Source of the DNA: an uncultured Clostridia bacterium
GTDB taxonomy: Bacteria; Bacillota; Clostridia; Christensenellales; Borkfalkiaceae
Assembly: GCA_944372565.1 (NCBI GenBank)
Contig: CALVZR010000080.1
Coordinates: 1-14,519 of the forward strand
Direction of reading: 5' to 3'
Length of the DNA: 14,519 nucleotides
The notes below the pieces were generated by a model. It saw only the letters and a program-made list of their open reading frames with translations. It did no database searches and had not been told where the DNA came from. Of the stretch, positions 8,328 through 14,519 are shown in pieces. Every line of letters starts with the position of its first letter. The stretch's first letter is position 1. Made by a program: the position numbers and the translations under genes.

Positions 8328-9025
8328 TGGAAACGCAGTTTTCCCGCACGGAGGGGCTGCTCGGCGCGCGGGCGGTGGAACGGCTTAAAGCGGCGAAAAT
8401 CGCCCTTTTCGGCGTGGGCGGCGTGGGCGGCTACGTGGCGGAAGCGCTCGCGCGGAGCGGCGTGGGGAGGATAGACCTCTTCGACGGCGATATTGTGCAG
8501 CTCACCAACTTAAACCGCCAGATCATCGCGCTGCATTCCACGCTCGGTATGCCCAAAGCGGAGGTTATGGCGGCGCGGCTGAAAGACATCAATCCCGCAA
8601 TCGACGCGCGCGCCGTGAAACTGTTCTATCTGCCCGAAAATGCGGACGAGGTGGACCTTTCCGTTTACGACTGCGTGGCGGACGCGGTGGACACCGTTGC
8701 CGCGAAAACCGAGCTCATCTGCCGCTGTCTCCGCCTCGGCGTGAAGATCTTTTCCGCCATGGGCGCGGGAAACAAAAAGGATCCGCTTTCCTTCCGCACG
8801 GGGGATATTTCCCGCACGGAGGTCTGCCCGCTGGCGCGGGCGGTGCGGCGGGAGTTGAGAAAACGCGGCGTAACGAGCGGCGTTTCGTGCGTGTATTCCG
8901 TAGAAAAGGCGGATTGCTGCGATAAAACGGAGCGCACGCCGAGATCTGTCGCGTATATGCCCTCCGTCATGGGGCTGATCATGGCGGCGGAGATCATCGG
9001 ATACTTAACGGAGGAAAAAATATGA
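8327..9025 (+). CDS. tcdA: tRNA threonylcarbamoyladenosine dehydratase (TcdA/YgdL family, E1-like)
   Basis: A 232-residue E1/ThiF-like enzyme expected to dehydrate t6A at position 37 of ANN-decoding tRNAs to cyclic ct6A, using ATP. The nucleotide-binding GVGGVGG is at 29-35, followed by DLFDGD (50-55), LTNLNRQI (59-66), the adenylation-fold ADAVDT (118-123) and a C-terminal PSVMGLIMAAEI. C187, C197 and C198 recall the cysteines of related proteins, but I do not assign them a job. The frame is open further upstream (to an ATG at 8222), but the added residues would lie inside asnA and look nothing like the family. The METQFSRTEGLLG start at 8327 is typical and gives a TGATG overlap with asnA. 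The protein is slightly shorter than E. coli TcdA (268). Some ThiF relatives act in other pathways, but the residues seen favour TcdA. Confidence 0.92.
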   Translation: METQFSRTEGLLGARAVERLKAAKIALFGVGGVGGYVAEALARSGVGRIDLFDGDIVQLTNLNRQIIALHSTLGMPKAEVMAARLKDINPAIDARAVKLFYLPENADEVDLSVYDCVADAVDTVAAKTELICRCLRLGVKIFSAMGAGNKKDPLSFRTGDISRTEVCPLARAVRRELRKRGVTSGVSCVYSVEKADCCDKTERTPRSVAYMPSVMGLIMAAEIIGYLTEEKI

Positions 9026-9558
9026 AATACGTCATCGCGTCCGACCTGCACGGTTCGGCGTTTTACGCGAAAGCGCTCAAAGAGGCGTTTGAAAGGGAAG
9101 GGGGAGATCTGCTGATCCTTCTGGGAGATATTTACTATCACGGGCCTCGCAATCCTCTGCCCGAAGGGTACGACCCCAAAGGCGTTGCGGAGATGCTGAA
9201 CGGGATGAAGGAAAAACTCGTCGTGCTCAAAGGCAACTGCGACGCCGATGTGGATACTTTGATTTCCGAATTCGATTTCGTGGAAGATATGGCGATCGCC
9301 TCTGCAAATCGCTGCGCCTTCCTCACGCACGGGCACGTTTACAATAAGGACTGCCCGCCCAAAACGAGGTTTTCCGCCGTGATCTACGGGCATTTCCATA
9401 CGGGGTTCATCGAAAGGGAAAACGGCGTCGTGTTCGCCAATCCGGGTTCGGTTTCCCTCCCCAAAAACGGCACGCCGAGAAGTTATCTCACGCTTGAAGA
9501 GGGCGTTCTCGCCTTAAAAACGCTCGAAGGAAAGGAGATTGCCCGCGAAACGCTCTGA
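9022..9558 (+). CDS. YfcE-type metallophosphoesterase
   Basis: A 178-residue calcineurin-like phosphoesterase of the YfcE/MJ0936 group. The metal-binding residues are all present: D8 and H10 in SDLHG, D36 in LLGDI, N72 in LKGNCD, H103 in LTHGHVY, and H124 and H126 in YGHFHTG. The NPGSVSLPKNG block (140-150) and a PRSYLTLE strand are typical of the group. E. coli YfcE hydrolyses phosphodiesters in vitro and is about this length; the natural substrate is unknown. It has a good GGAGG at 9010-9014 and overlaps the tcdA stop in ATGA. It is the last gene of the plus-strand run, ending about 60 nt before a strong terminator. Confidence 0.95.
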   Translation: MKYVIASDLHGSAFYAKALKEAFEREGGDLLILLGDIYYHGPRNPLPEGYDPKGVAEMLNGMKEKLVVLKGNCDADVDTLISEFDFVEDMAIASANRCAFLTHGHVYNKDCPPKTRFSAVIYGHFHTGFIERENGVVFANPGSVSLPKNGTPRSYLTLEEGVLALKTLEGKEIARETL

Positions 9559-9620
9559 AAACAAGCAGGGCGGAACCGAAAGAGTGAAACGCGAAAAAGA
9601 ATGAAACGATTTTTTGATTC

Positions 9621-9656
9621 AAAAAACCTCCGCAGAAATTTTCTGCGGAGGTTTTT
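9621..9656. terminator. Bidirectional intrinsic terminator between converging operons
   Basis: A perfect 11-bp stem, CCTCCGCAGAA (9627-9637) and TTCTGCGGAGG (9641-9651), with a 3-nt loop. It is flanked by AAAAAA on the left (9621-9626) and TTTTT on the right (9652-9656). On either strand the hairpin is followed by a U-run, so it should end both the plus-strand run after the YfcE gene and the minus-strand rnf operon after rnfB. Confidence 0.93.
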
Positions 9657-9674
9657 CAATCGATAACGGATCGC

Positions 9675-9692
9675 GCGGGGCGCGAACCCCGC
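9675..9692 (-). other. Small GC-rich hairpin directly after the rnfB stop codon
   Basis: A 6-bp perfect stem, GCGGGG (9675-9680) and CCCCGC (9687-9692), with a 6-nt loop. It begins with the base next to the rnfB stop codon. There is no U-run after it, so it is not a terminator by itself. It may add 3'-end stability to the rnf mRNA or be incidental GC-rich sequence. Confidence 0.4.
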
Positions 9693-10508
9693 TCAGATCT
9701 CTTTAATGGTTTTACGCGGACATTTCGCCACGCACGTTTTGCAGCCCGTGCATTTGGAATAATCGATAACGGGCAGGTTGTTCACCATTTCGATGGCGTG
9801 CTCGGGGCAGTTTTTCGCGCACAGCCCGCAGCCGATACAGCCCACTTCGCAAACGCTCATCGTATCCTTGCCGCGGCAGGGGGTGGAGCACGCCACGTAC
9901 ACCTTCGCGCGCTTGGGGATAAGGCGGATGATGTGTTTCGGACAGTTTTTCACGCACAGTCCGCACGCCTCGCACAGCGCCTTGTCCACGAGCGCCACGC
10001 CCTCTTTCACGGCGACGGCGGCATAGGGGCAGAGCGATTCGCACGTGCCCTCGCCCATACAGCCGTAGGCGCACTGCTTTTTGCCGCCGAGATACATTCC
10101 CTCGGCAAGGCAGCCTGCATTGCCCACGTAATGATATTTGTCTTTGCTCTTCCTGCCGCCCGCGCAGGCGACGACGGCGTAAACCGGTTCGCTCGCGGCG
10201 AACTCTATGCCGAGAATCTCCGCGATCTCCGCCTTGTTCTCGTTGGGGGTGGGACCGCAGGCGGAAAGATCCGCCTTTCCCTCCGCAAGCGCCTTGGCAA
10301 AGCCCTCGCACCCGGCATAGCCGCAGCCGCCGCAGTTGGCGCCCGCGAGTTTTTCCGCGATCTTCGCGGCTTTTTCGTCGGTTTTCACCGCGCAGAATTT
10401 AGAAACGAGCAGGATGAGCGCCACGAACACGCCCGAAAGGACGGCGGCGATGGCCAGCACGATGAGAACGCTGTTCCACTCTATCGCGGCGAGTAAATTG
10501 TAATTCAT
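9693..10508 (-). CDS. rnfB: Rnf complex subunit B, polyferredoxin (electron entry)
   Basis: A 271-residue subunit with one N-terminal membrane helix (about 13-36), a cytoplasmic Fe4S4 domain with C59/C62/C67/C84, and a ferredoxin-like cysteine-rich region. Groups visible are C146/C150/C156/C160, C179/C182/C185/C189, C207/C211, C220/C224/C227/C230/C234 and C253/C256/C259/C263, enough for at least five [4Fe-4S] clusters. RnfB is thought to take electrons from reduced ferredoxin and pass them into the membrane subunits. The C207/C211 pair followed by CEVGCIGC is typical of clostridial-type RnfB. It is the last gene of the operon, with GAGGAGG at 10517-10523 overlapping the rnfA stop and a 13-nt gap. 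A bidirectional terminator follows. Confidence 0.97.
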   Translation of the reverse strand: MNYNLLAAIEWNSVLIVLAIAAVLSGVFVALILLVSKFCAVKTDEKAAKIAEKLAGANCGGCGYAGCEGFAKALAEGKADLSACGPTPNENKAEIAEILGIEFAASEPVYAVVACAGGRKSKDKYHYVGNAGCLAEGMYLGGKKQCAYGCMGEGTCESLCPYAAVAVKEGVALVDKALCEACGLCVKNCPKHIIRLIPKRAKVYVACSTPCRGKDTMSVCEVGCIGCGLCAKNCPEHAIEMVNNLPVIDYSKCTGCKTCVAKCPRKTIKEI

Positions 10509-10521
10509 TTTGCCATCCTCC

Positions 10522-11121
10522 TCAAATCAGCGAAAATACGTAGAACGCCATCGCCATAAAGCACGCGGTGATCATCGCGATGGGGAACCCTTTCAGGTGC
10601 TTGTTGATGGGCAGCGCGGCGATCTTTTCGCGCATACCGCTCATCACCACGATGGCGAGCGTGAAGCCCAGCCCCGCGAAAAATCCGTACAGAACGGCAT
10701 AGCCCATATTCATGGCGGAAATGCCGAGCAAAGACATCATCTGCGCCTCGTCGATAACCAGTTCCGCCACGCCGAGCACCGCGCAGTTGGTGGTGATCAG
10801 CGGCAGGTAAATGCCCATCGCCTTGTACAGCGTGGGGGAGAACTTTTTGAGCACCATCTCGATCATCTGCACGATGGCGGCGATGACGAAGATGAAGATG
10901 ATGATCTCCAGATACTCCAGCCCCAGCGGCACGAGCAGATAAACGTAGATGGGGTAGGTGATGAGGCAGGTGATGGTCATCACGAAGGTGACCGCAACGC
11001 CCATACCGAAGGCGTTTGAAGTGCTCTTGGAAACGCCGAGGAAGGGGCAGATGCCGAGAAACTGCACGACGACGAAGTTATTAACGAATACCGCGACGAC
11101 GATGATCGTGAAAAATGCCAT
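10522..11121 (-). CDS. rnfA: Rnf complex subunit A, membrane protein
   Basis: A 199-residue integral membrane protein with about six hydrophobic helices. Family marks are NNFVVVQFLGICPFLGVS (14-31) with C25 and YLPLITTNCAVLGVA (105-119) with C113. In structurally studied Rnf and Nqr complexes the matching cysteines of RnfA and RnfE together hold an Fe-S cluster in the middle of the membrane, passing electrons across it. RnfA and RnfE are homologous and insert in opposite orientations, which is visible here in their matched Cys positions. The start at 11121 has a full AAGGAGGT (11129-11136) inside the last codons of rnfE; the gap is 3 nt. The E. coli homologue is RsxA. Identification is firm. 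Confidence 0.97.
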   Translation of the reverse strand: MAFFTIIVVAVFVNNFVVVQFLGICPFLGVSKSTSNAFGMGVAVTFVMTITCLITYPIYVYLLVPLGLEYLEIIIFIFVIAAIVQMIEMVLKKFSPTLYKAMGIYLPLITTNCAVLGVAELVIDEAQMMSLLGISAMNMGYAVLYGFFAGLGFTLAIVVMSGMREKIAALPINKHLKGFPIAMITACFMAMAFYVFSLI

Positions 11122-11124
11122 AAC

Positions 11125-11787
11125 TTAAACCTCCTTCGCCGTTTCGGTTTCCGCGGGGGAAACGTCTTTGATACGGTAGTTTTTGATTTTCTTTTTGGTG
11201 TGCAGGGTGTAGGAAACGAACCCGAACACCGCGATGAAAAGCGCATAGGTGAAGAACGCGCCCGCGCTCGAAGCGAAGAATTCGATTTTGAAATCCCACA
11301 GTTTCACGCCGAAGATGCTGCCCGCGCCGAGAATTTCGCGGAACGCGCCCATAATGGTGAGCGCAAGGGTGAAACCGATGCCCATGAACAGCCCGTCCGC
11401 CGCGGAGGCGAGAGGCCCGTTCTTGCTGGCGAAACTCTCCGCCCGCGCGAGGATGATGCAGTTCACCACGATGAGGGGGAGATACAGCCCCAGGCTCTCG
11501 TAGATGGAGGGCAGGAACTTATCGAGCACCAGCCGCACGATGGTGACGAAGGTCGCGATGATGAGCACGAACGCGGGGATGCGCACCTTGTCGGGAATGA
11601 CGTTGCGTAAAAGCGAGATAAACACGTTCGAGCAGATGAGCACGAAAGTGACCGCCGCGCCCATGCCGATACCGTTCATCGCCAGCGTGGTGAGCGCGAG
11701 CGTGGGGCAGGTGCCGAGCACGAGTTTGAGCGTAGGGTTGGATGTGATCACGCCGTCCACGGCGATTTTCTTGAAATCCGTTTTCAT
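11125..11787 (-). CDS. rnfE: Rnf complex subunit E, membrane protein
   Basis: A 220-residue membrane protein with about six helices. VLGTCPTLALT (23-33) with C27 and YLPLIVVNCIILARAES (102-118) with C110 match the RnfA/RnfE cysteines proposed to hold the intramembrane Fe-S cluster. The frame extends upstream to a TTG at 11800-11802, but I take the ATG at 11785-11787. It overlaps the rnfG stop in ATGA, has a G-rich SD-like GGGGGGA 6 nt before it, and starts the protein with MKTDFKK as expected. A cytoplasmic tail rich in Lys and Glu follows the last helix (about 198-220). It sits between rnfG and rnfA in the usual clostridial order. Confidence 0.95.
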   Translation of the reverse strand: MKTDFKKIAVDGVITSNPTLKLVLGTCPTLALTTLAMNGIGMGAAVTFVLICSNVFISLLRNVIPDKVRIPAFVLIIATFVTIVRLVLDKFLPSIYESLGLYLPLIVVNCIILARAESFASKNGPLASAADGLFMGIGFTLALTIMGAFREILGAGSIFGVKLWDFKIEFFASSAGAFFTYALFIAVFGFVSYTLHTKKKIKNYRIKDVSPAETETAKEV

Positions 11788-12398
11788 GTCAGGTCCCCCC
11801 AATAATACAGGATGGCGGTATTCACGGCGTTGTTCATCGCGTTGGAAGAGCGCGTCGCGCCGGAAACGACCTGCGTGACGGCGGAAACGGGAATGGACTC
11901 GTCGTCGTAAGAAGTTCCCGTTTTGAACAGCGTGCCGTTTTCGAGCTGATCCCTCGTGAGCGAAGTATATTTTTGATAAAAGTCGCTGCCGAAAGAGGAC
12001 ATCAGCGTCTGCTTTTCGTTGGAATCCACCTGCACGTTCCGGATGGCGACGGGAACGTCCCCTTCAAAGCAGACGAGCACCCACATCGTAACCGTGCCGT
12101 TTTTATATCCGTTCAGTCCCGTGGTCTGCATCAGTTCGTAATATACGCCCTCGTCCGTGAAGGCATAGAGTTTTTCCACCCGCCCCATGGTGGTTTCCGC
12201 GCGTTCGTTATCGATTGTCAGCTCTTCGGCCTCCACGCTCTTGCCGTAAACGCTCTCCACCGCGCGGTTGAGCCGCTCTTCGGGGGTAACGTAAAGCACG
12301 TCGTTCAAAACGGCGAGCAGGCCGCACATGAGCACGGTGATGAGCACGAGGACGACAACGCATTTGAACCCTTCGGTTTTTAAGATGTTCTTTTTCAT
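11784..12398 (-). CDS. rnfG: Rnf complex subunit G, covalent flavoprotein
   Basis: A 204-residue subunit with one N-terminal membrane helix (about 11-32) and an extracytoplasmic FMN-binding domain. FMN is attached by ApbE to the threonine of an SGAT motif; here this is T182 in VVSGATRSS (177-185). The usual motif is D-x-x-(S/T)-G-A-T, but the Asp position holds Q176 (codon CAG at 11871-11873), which is worth noting. YGKSVEAEE and a GLNGYKNGTVTMWV stretch (94-107) fit the RnfG/NqrC domain. No apbE gene lies in the window. The start at 12398 has AAGGAGG at 12406-12412 and overlaps the rnfD stop in ATGA. The order and topology make the assignment firm despite the motif change. Confidence 0.94.
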   Translation of the reverse strand: MKKNILKTEGFKCVVVLVLITVLMCGLLAVLNDVLYVTPEERLNRAVESVYGKSVEAEELTIDNERAETTMGRVEKLYAFTDEGVYYELMQTTGLNGYKNGTVTMWVLVCFEGDVPVAIRNVQVDSNEKQTLMSSFGSDFYQKYTSLTRDQLENGTLFKTGTSYDDESIPVSAVTQVVSGATRSSNAMNNAVNTAILYYWGDLT

Positions 12399-13372
12399 TG
12401 CTGCGCCTCCTTTTTCCGTTTCTGCCGCACGAACCCGAACGGGCGGTTGATCACGAATTTATCGATGAGCGGCACGAAAAGATTCATCAGCAAAATGGCG
12501 AAGGAAACGACTTCTATGCCCGTCGCGTGCCTGAGCACGGCGGTCACCGCGCCGAGGAGCACGTAGTAGATCGCGCAGCCCCACGTCGTGTTCGGGGAAG
12601 TCGTATAGTCGGTCGCCATAAAGATCGCGCCGAGAATCAGCCCGCCTCCGAGTACGGAGGGAAGGAAATAGTTGAAGTCGAATTTATTGAGCGCCACCGC
12701 CACAAGCCCGGTCACCGCGATGTAAATGACAGGCCATTTCCAGTCGATCACGCCGCGGATCACGAGATAAACGCCGCCGGCGATGAGGGCGATCTTGCAC
12801 GTTTCGCCGATACAGCCCGCCACGTTGCCAAAAAGCAGGGAGAGGTTGTCCGGCATCTGCCCGCTCTCCAAAAGTCCGGTGAGCGAGGTCGCGCCCGTGA
12901 GCACTTCGCCCGTAAGGGGGGAAAGCCAGCCGCTCGTCATCGCCGAGCCGAAGGAGAGGAAGGCGAAGATCCTTCCCGTCGCGGCGGGGTTCACGAGGTT
13001 TTTGCCCGTGCCTCCGAAGATCATCTTCACCACGACGATCGCGAAGATCGCCGAGAGCACGGGAACGTACCACGGCACCTGGGGGCCGAGGCACATGGCG
13101 AGCAACAGCCCCGTCACGAGCGACGTGAAGTCGAATTCCGCGAGGATTTTTTTCAACGGCCGCCGCAGGATGAGCAGGTAAACGATTTCGGACGCGCAGG
13201 CGGTAACCGCCGAAAGCGCGATGATCATCAGCGCGCGCCACCCGAAGAACACGCACCCCGCGATACAGGCGGGCAGAAGGGCGATGCACACGTCCAGCAT
13301 GATGCCGCGCGTCGTCCTTTTTCCCTTCACGTGGGGCGAGGACGAAAAATATTTCAGCTTTGTTTCTTCCAT
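12395..13372 (-). CDS. rnfD: Rnf complex subunit D, covalent flavoprotein membrane subunit
   Basis: A 325-residue multi-helix membrane protein homologous to NqrB. The short cytoplasmic N-terminus has the family's SSPHVKG (11-17). GGTGKNLVNPAATGR (120-134) is the most conserved block. TGATSLTG (159-166) holds the expected FMN-attachment threonine T162, and FMATDYTTSP (251-260) is the other signature. RnfD is thought to carry covalent FMN and to link electron flow to Na+ or H+ movement; which ion is used here cannot be told from the sequence. The start at 13372 is preceded by purine-rich AGGAG/AGAGGA elements, and the first of these overlaps the rnfC stop. The stop overlaps the rnfG start. Confidence 0.97.
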   Translation of the reverse strand: MEETKLKYFSSSPHVKGKRTTRGIMLDVCIALLPACIAGCVFFGWRALMIIALSAVTACASEIVYLLILRRPLKKILAEFDFTSLVTGLLLAMCLGPQVPWYVPVLSAIFAIVVVKMIFGGTGKNLVNPAATGRIFAFLSFGSAMTSGWLSPLTGEVLTGATSLTGLLESGQMPDNLSLLFGNVAGCIGETCKIALIAGGVYLVIRGVIDWKWPVIYIAVTGLVAVALNKFDFNYFLPSVLGGGLILGAIFMATDYTTSPNTTWGCAIYYVLLGAVTAVLRHATGIEVVSFAILLMNLFVPLIDKFVINRPFGFVRQKRKKEAQQ

Positions 13373-13383
13373 GTCCTCTTCTC

Positions 13384-14519
13384 CTATTTTTTCTCTTTGA
13401 GTTTTGCCTTGCAGAACACGATGCTCTGCACGAGCGCCCGCCGCGCGGGGCAGTTATAGGCGCAGCTGCCGCATTCGATGCAGTAGGGCGCGCCGTATTT
13501 CGCCGCCTTTTCGTAGTCGCCCGCCAGCGTGTACATTTCAATATACATCGGTTCGAGCCGCATGGGGCAGTTCTTCGCGCAGCGGCCGCAGTTGATGCAG
13601 TTCGTAGGCGCTTCGAGGTTTGCCTCCTTTTCCGTGAGGAAGAGCAACCCCGAATCGGTCTTTTTCGCGTATTGGCCGAGGTCGGTGAGCGCCTTTCCCA
13701 TCATAGGACCGCCCGCCACGTATTTCACGGCGTTGCCCTTTTCGCCGCCGCAGAACGCCGCGATGTCGGCAAAAGGGGTGCCGATGGTCACCCGAAGGTT
13801 TTTCGGCTCGGCAATGCCTTCGCCGCTCACCGTCATCACGATTTCGGTCAGCGGCTTGTTTTTCTCCACCGCCTCGTAGGCGGCGAACAGCGTTTTGATG
13901 TTCTGCACGCAAACGCCGATATCGAAAGGCATTTTCCCAAGCGGGATCTTCCTGCCCGTGCAGCAGTAAACGAGGTGTTTCTCGCTGCCCACGGGGTACT
14001 GCTTTTTCAAGGGAACGACTTTGAGCCCCCGTTCGGAAAAGAGTTCGATGGCGTCCGGCTTGTTCTTCTCGATGCCCACGACCACATTGGTCACGTTGAG
14101 CGCGGCGGCGATATAGTTGATGCCCTTCACGATCTCGTCCGCGTGTTCGATCATCAGCCGGTAATCGCAGTTGAGATATGGCTCGCATTCCGCGCCGTTC
14201 ACCACGAGGGTATCGAGGGGATTTTTCGGCGTGAGTTTCACCGCGGTGGGAAAGCCCGCGCCGCCGAGCCCAACGATGCCCGCCTCCCGCACGCGGTCGA
14301 TAATGGATTTATCGTCGAAACTTTCGAGGTTGGGAAAGCGCGTTTCCTCGTTCCTGCCGTCGTTTTCGATGACGATGTACTTCTGTTTCAGTCCCATGGG
14401 GTTGGCGATTTCCTCGATGGCTTTCACCCTGCCGCATACGCCGGAAAATACGTTCGCGCTGATGGCGCCGCTCGCCTCCGCGACGAGCTGGCCCTTCACG
14501 ACGGAATCTCCCGGCTGCA
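13384..14519 (-). CDS. rnfC: Rnf complex subunit C (5' end outside window)
   Basis: The frame runs off the right edge; the GTG at 14497-14499 is internal, since the residues before it (QPGDSV) continue the family's N-terminal biotinyl-like hairpin. About 377 residues are visible of a usual 435-450, so roughly 60 are missing. RnfC is the soluble subunit that binds NAD(H) and FMN: the GLGGAGFPT block (about 14236-14262) and the ECEPYLNCD block (about 14164-14190) are the family marks. Two [4Fe-4S] motifs follow, CINCGRCAKNC (13567-13599) and CIECGSCAYNC (13450-13482). It is probably the first gene of the rnf operon; the promoter lies beyond the window. rnfD follows after an 11-nt spacer that begins within its SD. 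Confidence 0.97.
   Translation of the reverse strand, partial: QPGDSVVKGQLVAEASGAISANVFSGVCGRVKAIEEIANPMGLKQKYIVIENDGRNEETRFPNLESFDDKSIIDRVREAGIVGLGGAGFPTAVKLTPKNPLDTLVVNGAECEPYLNCDYRLMIEHADEIVKGINYIAAALNVTNVVVGIEKNKPDAIELFSERGLKVVPLKKQYPVGSEKHLVYCCTGRKIPLGKMPFDIGVCVQNIKTLFAAYEAVEKNKPLTEIVMTVSGEGIAEPKNLRVTIGTPFADIAAFCGGEKGNAVKYVAGGPMMGKALTDLGQYAKKTDSGLLFLTEKEANLEAPTNCINCGRCAKNCPMRLEPMYIEMYTLAGDYEKAAKYGAPYCIECGSCAYNCPARRALVQSIVFCKAKLKEKK

Larger units (their letters stand above)
9559..9692. other. Convergent intergenic region
   Basis: 134 nt between the YfcE-type gene and rnfB, the longest non-coding stretch in the window. It holds the bidirectional terminator and the rnfB-proximal hairpin. 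The first 60 nt are purine-rich with no hairpin, promoter or open frame that I can support. Confidence 0.8.

Noticed and set aside
9675..9692. Minus-strand GGGGTTCGCGCCCC resembling a tRNA T-arm
   Set aside because: The loop is 6 nt, not the 7 of a T-loop. The sequence upstream is rnfB coding, and no acceptor, D or anticodon arms can be formed.
11788..11802. TTG start giving RnfE five more residues
   Set aside because: The downstream ATG at 11787 has a better-placed G-rich SD-like stretch and an ATGA overlap with rnfG, and its N-terminus fits the family.

Overview
The window looks like chromosomal DNA from a strictly anaerobic, GC-rich member of the Bacillota, class Clostridia. The reasons are the topA-trmFO-hslV-hslU gene order typical of Firmicutes, the strong AGGAGG-type ribosome binding sites, and an Rnf cluster in the clostridial order C-D-G-E-A-B. 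A lineage of uncultured gut Clostridia (for example Christensenellales-like) would fit, but that is a guess. The window is densely coded, and I see no mobile element, CRISPR array, tRNA or rRNA gene.

Plus strand, 2-9558: eleven complete genes plus the 3' end of topA run head to tail. The order is topA (3' end), trmFO, hslV, hslU, hisS, an RseC-family membrane protein, a thioredoxin, glyA, a MmcQ/YjbR-family gene, asnA, tcdA and a YfcE-type phosphodiesterase. Neighbours overlap or lie at most 19 nt apart, except for a 63-nt gap between the thioredoxin gene and glyA. From glyA on, every junction is a TGATG or ATGA overlap, which suggests translational coupling. The themes are DNA topology, tRNA modification (m5U54 and ct6A37), tRNA charging, ATP-dependent proteolysis, thiol redox, one-carbon and asparagine metabolism.

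9559-9692: an intergenic stretch between converging operons. It holds a strong bidirectional intrinsic terminator and a small hairpin right after the rnfB stop.

Minus strand, 9693-14519: the Rnf complex (ferredoxin:NAD+ oxidoreductase, an ion-pumping membrane complex), read as rnfC (5' end cut by the window), rnfD, rnfG, rnfE, rnfA, rnfB. Electrons are expected to pass between ferredoxin, the Fe-S clusters of RnfB, the RnfA/RnfE Cys pairs, the covalent flavins of RnfD and RnfG, and RnfC with NAD(H), building an ion gradient.

No new biological system is evident. The points most worth a second look are an RseC homologue encoded with a thioredoxin and converging on the rnf operon, a Gln in place of the usual Asp in the RnfG flavinylation motif, a terminator-like hairpin between trxA and glyA whose U-tract lies only on the antisense strand, and the absence of xerC and codY from the topA-hslVU neighbourhood.
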